This document shows positions 26,695 through 34,504 of a stretch of DNA of 64,000 nt, one piece after another. A program made the position numbers and the translations under genes. The stretch is taken from the NCBI RefSeq assembly GCF_013170825.1, contig NZ_CP033365.1:2368001-2432000 (forward strand), in the 5' to 3' direction. This stretch comes from Mesorhizobium sp. NZP2298 (GTDB lineage: Bacteria > Pseudomonadota > Alphaproteobacteria > Rhizobiales > Rhizobiaceae). Within the stretch, counting starts at the first letter, position 1. Every line of letters starts with the position of its first letter. A model generated the notes under the pieces. That model had not been told where the DNA came from. It searched no databases and saw only the letters and a program-made list of their open reading frames with translations.

Positions 26695-27783
26695 TTATGA
26701 CTGCACGTAGTTGGCCGAATTGTGCTTCTTCAGCACTTCATCGAAGCGGCGGGCAAAGGCGTCGTCGGCCAGCTTCTTGCGGCGCTGGATATCGGCGCTG
26801 GCGACCATGTTCTTCTCGTGCATCTCGAGCAGGTCGCCAATATGCTTCTGCGAGGCGGCACCGATGCCGGCCATGGTTTCTTCCGCCGTGTTGTCGACCT
26901 GACTACCCAGCGTGTTGATCTTGTGGGCGACGTCCTGCTGGGCCGCCGTCTTCAGCGAATCTTCCAGCGCCTTGTAGAGCACGATGCGCTGCTCCGTATC
27001 GATGGTCAGCTTGTTGATCAGCGTCGACTGCGCGGCGATCTGGTTGTTGAGCGAATCGACGAAGGTCTGGAACATCGAGGTATAGCGCTCCAGCGTCTGG
27101 CTCTCGGCCAGCAGTTCCTGCTCCTTGGCCTGCTTCTCATTGTATTCGGTGGCGAGCTTGGAGCGTTCGCCCTCGAGCTGCGTGCGATCCTTCTGGCTGG
27201 TCGAGGCGGCGATCTTGTTCTCGATATCGAGCAGCATCGGGTTGAGTTCCTCGATGCGCTTCTGCACGGCTTCGAGGTTGGTCATGGTGGTCTTGCGGCG
27301 CTCGATCACCTGCGACAGGCTGGTCTCGGAAGTCTTGTAGCGCTGGTCGAGAATCTCTTTCTGCGCCTTCAGGATGCCGACGATCGTGTCGGACTTGGCG
27401 AGAAGTTCCTGCAGATTGCCGGCCAGCGACATGTTGCGCACGCGGTCCGTGCGCAGGCGCTGTTTGCGCTGGCTGGAGAAGACGCCGACGAAGTTTTCCC
27501 AGCCGGTATAGTTCTTCATGCTCTCGAACTCGGCGCCAAAGACGTTGGTGGCGTCCTCAAGGCCGATGATCAGGTCGGCGATGTTGCCTTCCATCACCTT
27601 CTGCTGCTTCAGCACATCCTCGATGCGGGCGTTCTCGATGTCGAAATTGGCGTCGCCGATCTTCTTGTCCGCGGTGGCCAGTGTGTCGAGCACGGTGCCG
27701 GACTGCTCGATCTTGGTTCGCATGTCCTGGACGACCTGCTTGGTCTTGGCAATTTCGGCGTCGAAATTCTGCAATGTCGCCAT
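26695..27783 (-). CDS. Coiled-coil protein, first gene of the AAA cluster
   Basis: The 362-residue protein is almost wholly helical, with long heptad stretches (about 120-230; RYKTSETSLSQVIERRKTTM, EELNPMLLDIENKI, ATEYNEKQAKEQELLAESQ). It is Gln/Lys/Glu-rich and has no membrane span or signal peptide. The layout faintly recalls TelA (toxic anion resistance) proteins, but I cannot confirm this. GGAGG lies 5 nt before the ATG. It is the first of five collinear genes, so the cluster promoter should lie upstream of 27783. It may be a filament or scaffold acted on by the AAA ATPase. Confidence 0.77.
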   Translation of the reverse strand: MATLQNFDAEIAKTKQVVQDMRTKIEQSGTVLDTLATADKKIGDANFDIENARIEDVLKQQKVMEGNIADLIIGLEDATNVFGAEFESMKNYTGWENFVGVFSSQRKQRLRTDRVRNMSLAGNLQELLAKSDTIVGILKAQKEILDQRYKTSETSLSQVIERRKTTMTNLEAVQKRIEELNPMLLDIENKIAASTSQKDRTQLEGERSKLATEYNEKQAKEQELLAESQTLERYTSMFQTFVDSLNNQIAAQSTLINKLTIDTEQRIVLYKALEDSLKTAAQQDVAHKINTLGSQVDNTAEETMAGIGAASQKHIGDLLEMHEKNMVASADIQRRKKLADDAFARRFDEVLKKHNSANYVQS

Positions 27784-28092
27784 AGGGGCCTCCCGCTTCG
27801 GCTTCCGGTCGCTGGTTGCGAACAGCGGCGAATATATGTGGGGCTTCCGGGGATTGAAAGACGTGAAGACAGGGGTCGCATGAAAACAAAAGAATCCGCC
27901 AAGGCCTTGAAAGACAATGCAGGTGGGGTCATGGCGTGACTAGCCGGTCCGCCGGAACTGGTTCAACTGTCATTGAACTTTCATGCCGGCAAAACAGTCA
28001 GCCTCCGCCGACGCGGAAATCCTGAATTCGGGAGGGGATTGAACCTGTTGCAGGCAAACAGATCGGCGCGGCCGCGCCGCCCCGGCGTGCAC
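27784..28092. other. Intergenic region upstream of the AAA cluster
   Basis: About 310 bp separates the start of the coiled-coil gene from the end of the cytochrome c gene. It should contain the cluster promoter, but I see no strong -35/-10 pair. A GC-rich perfect palindrome GGCGCGGCCGCGCC lies at 28065-28078 near the cytochrome gene and may help terminate it. No protein-coding gene is evident. Confidence 0.5.
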
Positions 28093-28482
28093 TCAGGGCT
28101 TCGGATCGGCCTTCAGATAGGCAATGACATTGGCGATGTCGTCGTCATTTGTCAGGCCGCCAAAAGCCATTTTGTTGCCAGGAACCTTGAGCTTGGGAGC
28201 CTTGAGATATTCGGCAAGATTTGCCTCGTCCCAGACGAGGCCGGCAGCGCCGGCACTCTTCATCGCTTCGGAATAATGGCCAAGGAAGCTCTCGGCTGTA
28301 CCGGCGGTGCGGCCGACGACACCCATGAGATGCGGGCCGACCTTGTCGCGGTCGCTGGCCGCTTCATGGCAGGCGATGCACCGGTTGAAGACGTGCTTGC
28401 CCTGCACGGGGTCGCCGCCGGCATGGGCGGCAATGGAGGTGGCAAGCAGAAGAAGACTGGCTGTGGAAACGGCTCGAAGCAT
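28093..28482 (-). CDS. Periplasmic monoheme c-type cytochrome (class I)
   Basis: The 129-residue protein has a signal peptide (MLRAVSTASLLLLATSIAAHA) and a heme-binding CIACH at residues 35-39. The sixth-ligand Met is in KVPGNKMAFGGL, and the C-terminal helix IANVIAYLK is typical of cytochrome c2/c550. It carries electrons in the periplasm between bc1 and an oxidase or reductase. No partner genes are adjacent; petABC lies about 29 kb away in the window. Confidence 0.9.
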   Translation of the reverse strand: MLRAVSTASLLLLATSIAAHAGGDPVQGKHVFNRCIACHEAASDRDKVGPHLMGVVGRTAGTAESFLGHYSEAMKSAGAAGLVWDEANLAEYLKAPKLKVPGNKMAFGGLTNDDDIANVIAYLKADPKP

Positions 28483-28600
28483 GGCTGACCCCGAAGAGCT
28501 TGGCTGACGGCCTTATAGGACCGAGGCCTTAACAAACGCTGCATCGCGGCGGGTTGGCAAGGCGGACCTCCGGACGATCTCCCGCGACCGGACGATGACC

Positions 28601-29458
28601 TCAGGCCTGCTGCGCCAGATCGCGGCGCAGGAAGTCGTGCAGCCGATCGACCGCCGGCGTCGTCGACAGCGGGTTGCGCAGGATGCCGATTTCGAGATCC
28701 GGCAGTACTGGAAGCCCTTCATTGCCGCCGATGATGCGTAGCGATGGCGGCACGCTGCGCTGCGCCAAACCGGCGACCGCCAGACCGGCCTGCACGACCG
28801 CGACCAGGCCCAGCAGCGAGGCGCTGGAATAGGTGCAACGGTAGGCGCGATCGGCATCGCCAAGCGCCTGCAGGACACTCATCCTGGCAGCGCAGCCCGG
28901 CTCGAACAAGGCGACAGGCAAGGGATCGGTCTGCCAGGCGACGTGGTTGGGCGAGGCGACCCAGACGAAGCGTTCCAGCCGGATCACGTCAAGCGGCTGC
29001 TCCGGCAGCCGGGTGACGATCGCCAGATCGAGCCGCCCTTCCGCCAGGGTTTTCACCAGTGCGGTCGACTGTTCGCAGATCAGTTCCACCGTCACCAGCG
29101 GGTGGTCCGCGGCAAAGCGTGACAGGACGGGTGGCAGCAGGAACGCAGCATAATCGTCCGGCACGCCGAGGCGCACGCTGCCTGTCTCCTTTGGCCGGGT
29201 GACGCTGGCCCATGCCTCATCCGACAATTTCAGCAGCCGGCGCGCATAAATCACGAAATCCTCGCCGATCGCGTTGGGCGTGACGGTTCGGGGACCGCGC
29301 ACCAGAAGCTGGTTGCCGACCATCTCCTCCAGCCGCTGCATCTGCATGCTGACGGCTGACTGGCTGCGGCCAACCCGCGGTGCCGCGTTGGACAGGCTGC
29401 CGCTCTCGACGACGGCGACAAAGGTTTTCAAGAGGTTGAGGTCAAGCGGAGCGGCCAT
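28601..29458 (-). CDS. LysR-family transcriptional regulator
   Basis: The 285-residue protein has an N-terminal HTH (LNLLKTFVAVVESGSLSNAAPRVGRSQSAVSMQMQRLEEMVG) and a periplasmic-binding-protein-like effector domain (SVRLGVPDDYAAFLLPPVLSRF; RLDLAIVTRLPEQP). It is divergent from an EamA exporter and should regulate it. The start at 29458 was chosen because the HTH begins at once (MAAPLDLNLLK); the longer frame adds 11 residues. The inducer is unknown. Confidence 0.9.
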   Translation of the reverse strand: MAAPLDLNLLKTFVAVVESGSLSNAAPRVGRSQSAVSMQMQRLEEMVGNQLLVRGPRTVTPNAIGEDFVIYARRLLKLSDEAWASVTRPKETGSVRLGVPDDYAAFLLPPVLSRFAADHPLVTVELICEQSTALVKTLAEGRLDLAIVTRLPEQPLDVIRLERFVWVASPNHVAWQTDPLPVALFEPGCAARMSVLQALGDADRAYRCTYSSASLLGLVAVVQAGLAVAGLAQRSVPPSLRIIGGNEGLPVLPDLEIGILRNPLSTTPAVDRLHDFLRRDLAQQA

Positions 29459-29474
29459 GGTGCTATCAGCATAT

Positions 29475-29500
29475 CGAATAGCTTGTTCCAAATCTATTCG
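29475..29500. promoter_or_regulatory. Candidate LysR operator
   Basis: CGAATAG (29475-29481) and CTATTCG (29494-29500) form an exact inverted repeat with 12 bp between, in the 98-bp divergent region between the LysR and EamA genes. The arm and spacer sizes suit a LysR-type site. Confidence 0.55.
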
Positions 29501-29556
29501 CTTGTTTGAAAGCTATATTGCTGGCCAGATGGGTGTCGTGCGCTCGAGGAACGTCG

Positions 29557-30453
29557 ATGAAGGATCTGTCAACTTCCCGTTTTCCTGCCGCGAGCCTCGC
29601 CTTTGCGATGACGATCGCCGGCACGGTCGGCGCCTTCGTCACGGAATCGGGATTGCATCCCGTCACCGTCGTCTTCTGGCGATGCGTGTTCGGCGCCGCG
29701 TTCCTCGGCGCGTGGTGCCTTCTGCGTGGCTATCTGCCGGACCGCACCCTGTCCTTGTCCCGCCTCGCGCTGGCAGCGCTTGCCGGGGCCTGCATGGTGC
29801 TGAGCTGGACGGCCTTCTTCGCCGGCTTCGCCATGACGTCGATCGCCACGACGACGATCGTCTATCACGTCCAACCCTTCTTCGTGGTTATCATCGGGGT
29901 GGTCTTCCTGAAGGAGCGTATCTCGCTTGACCAGATGCTGTGGATGCTCGGCGCGTTCCTTGGCGTCGTGCTGGCCAGCGGGCTGGTGGTCTCGCATGCG
30001 CAAGCCAGCACGGGATGGGCGCTGGGCATCGCACTGACGCTGGTCGCCGCGCTGCTCTATGCGGTGGCGACGATCCTTGCCAAGGGCCTGGGCCAGCAAC
30101 GCGCCGAGGTCACCGTGCTTTGCCAGACGATCGTCGGGATTGTCATGCTCGCGCCCTTCGCCGGGATCGGCCAGCATGTTCCCGCGCATTCATGGGGCTG
30201 GCTGGTCAGCATTGGCGTGCTGCACACCGGTATCGCCTATGTGCTGATGAACTCGGCCTTTCCGCGCCTGACGACGCCGGTGATAGGCATCATCACCTTC
30301 ATCTATCCGGTCGTTGCCATCATCATCGACTGGGCGATCTACGGGCATCCGCTTGGGCCGGCACAGGCCGCCGGCATGGTACTGATCGCCGTGGCGACGC
30401 TTGGTGTCCGGTTGGGCTGGCGGTTCCCGCGCTGGCGTGTCTCGGCGGCCTGA
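29557..30453 (+). CDS. EamA/DMT-family transporter
   Basis: The 298-residue inner-membrane protein has ten predicted spans in two EamA repeats. Repeat 1 has TIAGTVGAFVTESGLHPVTVVFWRCVFG and ends VVIIGVVFLKERISLDQ. Repeat 2 ends VVAIIIDWAIYGHPLGPAQAAGMVLI. Such proteins export amino acids or other metabolites. Divergent control by the adjacent LysR regulator is likely. The start at 29557 follows GAGGAA; the longer frame adds 17 residues. Confidence 0.88.
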   Translation: MKDLSTSRFPAASLAFAMTIAGTVGAFVTESGLHPVTVVFWRCVFGAAFLGAWCLLRGYLPDRTLSLSRLALAALAGACMVLSWTAFFAGFAMTSIATTTIVYHVQPFFVVIIGVVFLKERISLDQMLWMLGAFLGVVLASGLVVSHAQASTGWALGIALTLVAALLYAVATILAKGLGQQRAEVTVLCQTIVGIVMLAPFAGIGQHVPAHSWGWLVSIGVLHTGIAYVLMNSAFPRLTTPVIGIITFIYPVVAIIIDWAIYGHPLGPAQAAGMVLIAVATLGVRLGWRFPRWRVSAA

Positions 30454-30475
30454 CGCGGATCGCAGGGAAGCGTGT

Positions 30476-31087
30476 TCAGGGTTCCATGAAGCCGATGAAA
30501 TCGTCGGGCGCGGCGCGGCCCATTTCTTCCTCCCAGTGGCGACGGCAGAGCGAGACATAGACGTCCTTGCCGATCGCCACCTGGTCGCCCTGGCGGGCAA
30601 CCTTGCCGTCGGCACCGAGGCGCACGACCATCGTTGCCTTGCGGCCGCAGCGGCAGATGGTGCGCACCTCGCGCAGGTCGTCGGCGATCGCCAGCAGCGC
30701 ACGCGAGCCGGAAAACAGCTTGCCCTGGAAATCGGTGCGCAGGCCGTAGCACATCACCGGGATGTTCAGCCGGTCGGCTATGCGGGCCAATTGCCAGACC
30801 TGCTCTTCCTCGAGGAACTGCGCCTCGTCGACGAAGACGCAATGCACCGTCGTGTGGTCGTGATGCTCGGCGACGCGGGCGAACAGGTCGTCGCCATCGC
30901 GAAACATCTCGGCTTCCGTCTCCAGCCCGATGCGCGACGAGATCAGGCCACTGTCGCCCTTGCGGTAGTGGCCGGCGACGAACAGCATGGTGGTCATGCC
31001 GCGCTCGCGATAATTGTACGATGCCTGCAGCAACATCGTCGTCTTGCCGGCATTCATCGTTGCGTAGTTGAAGTAGAGCTTGGCCAT
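30476..31087 (-). CDS. tdk: Thymidine kinase
   Basis: The 203-residue cytosolic salvage enzyme phosphorylates thymidine to dTMP. Walker A is NAGKTTMLLQASYNY at residue 12. The DEAQFL segment follows, then the lasso/thymidine loop region, with CYGLRTDFQGKLF and a zinc-binding part CRCGRKATMV plus Cys in SLCRRHWEEE. The length matches type II (TK1-like) enzymes. It is convergent with the EamA gene (22 bp gap). Confidence 0.94.
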   Translation of the reverse strand: MAKLYFNYATMNAGKTTMLLQASYNYRERGMTTMLFVAGHYRKGDSGLISSRIGLETEAEMFRDGDDLFARVAEHHDHTTVHCVFVDEAQFLEEEQVWQLARIADRLNIPVMCYGLRTDFQGKLFSGSRALLAIADDLREVRTICRCGRKATMVVRLGADGKVARQGDQVAIGKDVYVSLCRRHWEEEMGRAAPDDFIGFMEP

Positions 31088-31364
31088 GCCGCTCTTTTAA
31101 GCTGAGTTGCCTCGGCGCGGGGAGGGGCCGCAGCCGCATTCCCCTGAAAAAGCCGGCTCGCCTCCAAAAAAGACGCCAAGCCTCTTAAAAGAACACTTGG
31201 CACGATAAAAGCGTCAACCGTGTCGCTGATTGGCCAGTCGGCGCCGTTGATCGTGATTGCCTTGACGCTTGAATCCAAAACAGAATGGTGTTTGGCTGAC
31301 GAAACAAGGCGGGCAGAGAAACCGTAACTACGCTTCGCCAAAGAATCACAATGGGAGACTGTCT
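31088..31364. other. Divergent intergenic region, tdk and choX
   Basis: This 277-bp region holds the promoters of tdk (leftward) and choX (rightward). GCCAAG (31175-31180) and CTTGGC (31196-31201) form an inverted repeat around an AT-rich loop. TTGACG lies at about 31261, but no convincing -10 is visible. The operator for choline control is not identified. Confidence 0.4.
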
Positions 31365-32300
31365 ATGTCGCGTATGAATTCCTTCGTCGCCGGCCTCGGG
31401 CTGGCGGCTTTGTTGTCCACGAGCGCCGCCTTCGCCGGTGACGCCGAAAGCTGCAAGACCGTGCGTCTTTCCGATGTCGGCTGGACCGACATCCAGGCCA
31501 CCACCGGGCTCGCCTCGGTGCTGCTCACGGCGCTCGGCTACGAGCCGAAGGTGATCCAGCTGTCAGTGCCGGTGACCATGGCTTCGCTCAAGAACAAGGA
31601 CCTCGACGTCTTCCTCGGCAACTGGATGCCGTCGATGACCAACGACATCAAGGACTACACTGCCGATGGTTCGGTCGAGACCATCAGCACGAACCTGACC
31701 GGTGCAGGCTACGGCATCGTCGTGCCGACCTATGTCGCGGACGCCGGCGTCAAGTCGCTGACCGACCTTGGCAAGTTCAAGGACAAGTTCAACGGCAAGA
31801 TCTACGGCATCGAGGCCGGCAATGACGGCAACCGCATCATCCTCGACATGATCAAGAACCCGAAGGACAATCTCGAGGGCTTCGAGCTGGTCGAATCCTC
31901 GGAGGCCGGCATGCTGACCCAGGCCGAGCAGTCGATGAAGAACAATGAGTGGATCGCCTTCCTCGGCTGGACGCCGCATCCGGTGATGGGCGCCATGAAG
32001 ATCACCTATCTGGACGGCATGGGCGACAGCGGCTTCGGCGCCGCCACCGTGTTCACCAATGTGCGCAAGGGCTACACCACCGAGTGCCCGAATGCCGGCA
32101 AGTTCATCGCCAACCTCAAGTTCAATCTGGATATGGAAGGCCAGATGATGGACGCGATCCTCAAGGGCGGCGACGCCCAGGCGGTTGCCACCGACTGGCT
32201 GAAGAAGAACCCGGACGCGATCGCGCCCTGGATCGCTGGCGTGACCACCTTCGACGGCGGCGATGCGGCAGCGGCCATCAAGACCGCCCTCGGAAGCTGA
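31365..32300 (+). CDS. choX: Choline ABC transporter substrate-binding protein ChoX
   Basis: The 311-residue periplasmic protein has the signal peptide MSRMNSFVAGLGLAALLSTSAAFAG. The mature domain matches ChoX: RLSDVGWTDIQATTGLASVLL, LKNKDLDVFLGNWMPSM, GAGYGIVVPTYVADAG, WIAFLGWTPHPVMG. Trp and Tyr residues in these segments form the cage that binds the choline trimethylammonium group. The start follows GGGAG at 31365. It is followed by a hairpin and then choW and choV on the same strand. Choline taken up can be turned into glycine betaine. Confidence 0.93.
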   Translation: MSRMNSFVAGLGLAALLSTSAAFAGDAESCKTVRLSDVGWTDIQATTGLASVLLTALGYEPKVIQLSVPVTMASLKNKDLDVFLGNWMPSMTNDIKDYTADGSVETISTNLTGAGYGIVVPTYVADAGVKSLTDLGKFKDKFNGKIYGIEAGNDGNRIILDMIKNPKDNLEGFELVESSEAGMLTQAEQSMKNNEWIAFLGWTPHPVMGAMKITYLDGMGDSGFGAATVFTNVRKGYTTECPNAGKFIANLKFNLDMEGQMMDAILKGGDAQAVATDWLKKNPDAIAPWIAGVTTFDGGDAAAAIKTALGS

Positions 32301-32334
32301 GCCGACCTTGCATCCGGCATGACCGGATGAAGAT

Positions 32335-32366
32335 GGGCAGCCGTTTAACAAAGGGCTGCCCTTTTT
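32335..32366 (+). terminator. Hairpin between choX and choW
   Basis: GGGCAGCC pairs with GGCTGCCC and TTTTT follows, 35 bp after the choX stop and 72 bp before choW. It looks like a partial intrinsic terminator that would allow more binding protein than permease from one operon. Confidence 0.78.
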
Positions 32367-32437
32367 CACATCCTGTGACAAGATGACGTTGCGACAGCAC
32401 GGGGCCGAAGGCAGAGCTCCGGTGGAAGAGGGGTGAG

Positions 32438-33292
32438 ATGGATCCGATTTCCAAATTCATGGTCGATCACAAGATCCCGATCGGGGCCTGGGGAAAGTCC
32501 TTTTTCGGTTTCCTGACCGACAATTTCGACACCATCTTCAGGGCCTTTTCCAACGGCTTGAATTTCATCCTCGATGGGCTGGTCGACCTCCTGCTGATGG
32601 TGCCGCCGGTGCTGCTGGCGCTGGTCATCGCTGTCATCGCCTGGCTGCTGCAACGCTCGCGGCCGCTCGCCATAGGGGTCTTTCTCGGCCTGATCTTCAT
32701 CATCAACCAGAACCTTTGGAAGCAGACGGTGCAGACACTGGTGCTGGTCGTCGCCGCCGCCGCCATGGCCATGGCCATCGGCGTGCCGCTCGGCATCTGG
32801 GCGGCGCACAAGCCGAAGGTCTACCGCGTCATGCTGCCGGTGCTCGATCTGATGCAGACGCTGCCGACCTTCGTCTACCTGATCCCGGTGTTGACCCTGT
32901 TCGGTCTCGGCAACGCGCCCGGCCTCATCGTCACCATCATCTTCGTCATCCCGACCGCGGTCCGGCTCACGCATCTCGGCGTCGTCTCGGTGCCGAAGTC
33001 GATCATCGAGGCCGGCGAGGCGTTCGGCGCGACCAAAAGGCAGCTTCTGTGGAAGGTGGAACTGCCCTCGGCGCTGCCGACGATCATGGCGGGATTGACG
33101 CAGTCGATCATGCTGTCGCTGTCGATGGTGGTGTTCGCCGCCCTTATCGGCGCCGGCGGCCTGGGCACCGAAATCAACCGCGCGCTCGGGTCGCGTCGCA
33201 TCGACCTCGGACTTGAAGCGGGCCTGGCGATCGTCGTGCTGGCCATCGTGCTCGACCGAATGACCCGCATTGGCGTTGGAGGCAAGAAATGA
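32438..33292 (+). CDS. choW: Choline ABC transporter permease ChoW
   Basis: The 284-residue inner-membrane permease has an N-terminal cytosolic stretch and then about six helices of the ProW type. The EAA-like loop is IIEAGEAFGATKRQLLWKVELPSALPTIMAG, where the ATPase docks. A Shine-Dalgarno sequence (GAGGGGTGAG) precedes the ATG. The stop overlaps the choV start (ATGA at 33289), so the two are co-translated. Confidence 0.92.
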   Translation: MDPISKFMVDHKIPIGAWGKSFFGFLTDNFDTIFRAFSNGLNFILDGLVDLLLMVPPVLLALVIAVIAWLLQRSRPLAIGVFLGLIFIINQNLWKQTVQTLVLVVAAAAMAMAIGVPLGIWAAHKPKVYRVMLPVLDLMQTLPTFVYLIPVLTLFGLGNAPGLIVTIIFVIPTAVRLTHLGVVSVPKSIIEAGEAFGATKRQLLWKVELPSALPTIMAGLTQSIMLSLSMVVFAALIGAGGLGTEINRALGSRRIDLGLEAGLAIVVLAIVLDRMTRIGVGGKK

Positions 33293-34470
33293 CCGTCGCC
33301 GTCGATTTCAAGAACGTCGATATCGTCTTCGGCGCCGACCAGGCCGGTTCGCTGGCGATGATCGACAAGGGCGCCACGCGCGCCGAAATCCTCGAAAAGA
33401 CCGGCAATGTGCTGGGCTGCGCCGACGCCAGCTTGACGGTGCATGAGGGTGAAATCTCGGTGCTGATGGGCCTGTCGGGCTCCGGCAAGTCGACGCTGCT
33501 CAGGGCCGTCAACCGGCTCAACGTGGTGTCGCGCGGCCAGGTTCTGGTCAAGGACGGCGACAAGATTGTCGACGTGGTCACTTGCGACGAGTCGACCTTG
33601 CGGCGCTTGCGCCAGAAGCAGGTGGCGATGGTCTTCCAGCAGTTCGGCCTGCTGCCATGGCGCACGGTCGAGGAAAATGTCGGGCTTGGCCTCGAACTTG
33701 CCGGCGTGCCGGAAGCCGAACGCAAGGAACGCGTGCACAAGCAGCTCAAGCTGGTCAATCTCGACCAGTGGTCGAAGAAATACGCGCATGAACTGTCGGG
33801 GGGCATGCAGCAGCGCGTCGGTCTCGCCCGCGCCTTCGCCACCGAGGCGCCGATCCTGCTGATGGACGAGCCGTTCTCGGCGCTCGACCCGCTGATCCGC
33901 ACCAAGCTGCAGGATGAATTGCTGCAGCTGCAGGCCGAGTTGAAGAAGACCATCATCTTCGTCAGCCATGACCTCGAGGAGGCGCTGAAGATCGGCAGCC
34001 ACATCACCATCATGGAGGGCGGGCGTATCGTCCAGACCGGCGCGCCGGAGGACATCGTGCTGCGGCCCGCCAACGATTATGTCCGCGACTTCATCGCCAA
34101 TGTGAACCCGCTCTCGGTGCTCACCGCCTGGAACGTGATGCGCGACCGCCGCGACCTCGAAGAAGGCAAGGACGGCTGGGTGTGGCTCGACCGGCGCAAG
34201 ACGACGCGCTTCAAGATCGACGAGCACGGGCTGGTGGCGGCGGCCGAGCGCGACGGCAAGCCGGCGGTGTGGGTATCTTGCGCCGATGTCGAGGCCCAGC
34301 CGGAGGAAGCGGCGCAAGTCTTCTGGGCCACCCCCGGCACGTCGCTGAAAACCGTGATGCTGGCCATGCACCGCTCGCAGACGGCACCGGTGGCGCTGTT
34401 CGACGATCAGTCGCGCTTCGTCGGCGCCATCGGCATCCGCGACGTGCTGAGCGCGGTGTTGCGGCGGTAG
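33289..34470 (+). CDS. choV: Choline ABC transporter ATP-binding protein ChoV
   Basis: The 393-residue ATPase energises choline import with ChoW and ChoX. Walker A is GLSGSGKSTLLRAVN, the Q-loop FQQFGLLPW, the signature LSGGMQQRVGLARA and Walker B LLMDEPFSALDP. The H-loop follows in FVSHDLEEA. A C-terminal extension (about 290-393, ending VGAIGIRDVLSAVLRR) looks like a regulatory CBS-like domain, as in ProV. Codons overlap choW by four bases. Confidence 0.93.
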   Translation: MTVAVDFKNVDIVFGADQAGSLAMIDKGATRAEILEKTGNVLGCADASLTVHEGEISVLMGLSGSGKSTLLRAVNRLNVVSRGQVLVKDGDKIVDVVTCDESTLRRLRQKQVAMVFQQFGLLPWRTVEENVGLGLELAGVPEAERKERVHKQLKLVNLDQWSKKYAHELSGGMQQRVGLARAFATEAPILLMDEPFSALDPLIRTKLQDELLQLQAELKKTIIFVSHDLEEALKIGSHITIMEGGRIVQTGAPEDIVLRPANDYVRDFIANVNPLSVLTAWNVMRDRRDLEEGKDGWVWLDRRKTTRFKIDEHGLVAAAERDGKPAVWVSCADVEAQPEEAAQVFWATPGTSLKTVMLAMHRSQTAPVALFDDQSRFVGAIGIRDVLSAVLRR

Positions 34471-34504
34471 GCGCCTCGCAAGCTCCTGTTTTGACGCAAT
34501 TCCG

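Noticed and set aside
27879..27938. 19-codon ORF (MKTKESAKALKDNAGGVMA) upstream of the AAA cluster
   Set aside because: It has only a weak AGGGG upstream and no sign of conservation or a regulatory structure, so I do not annotate it.
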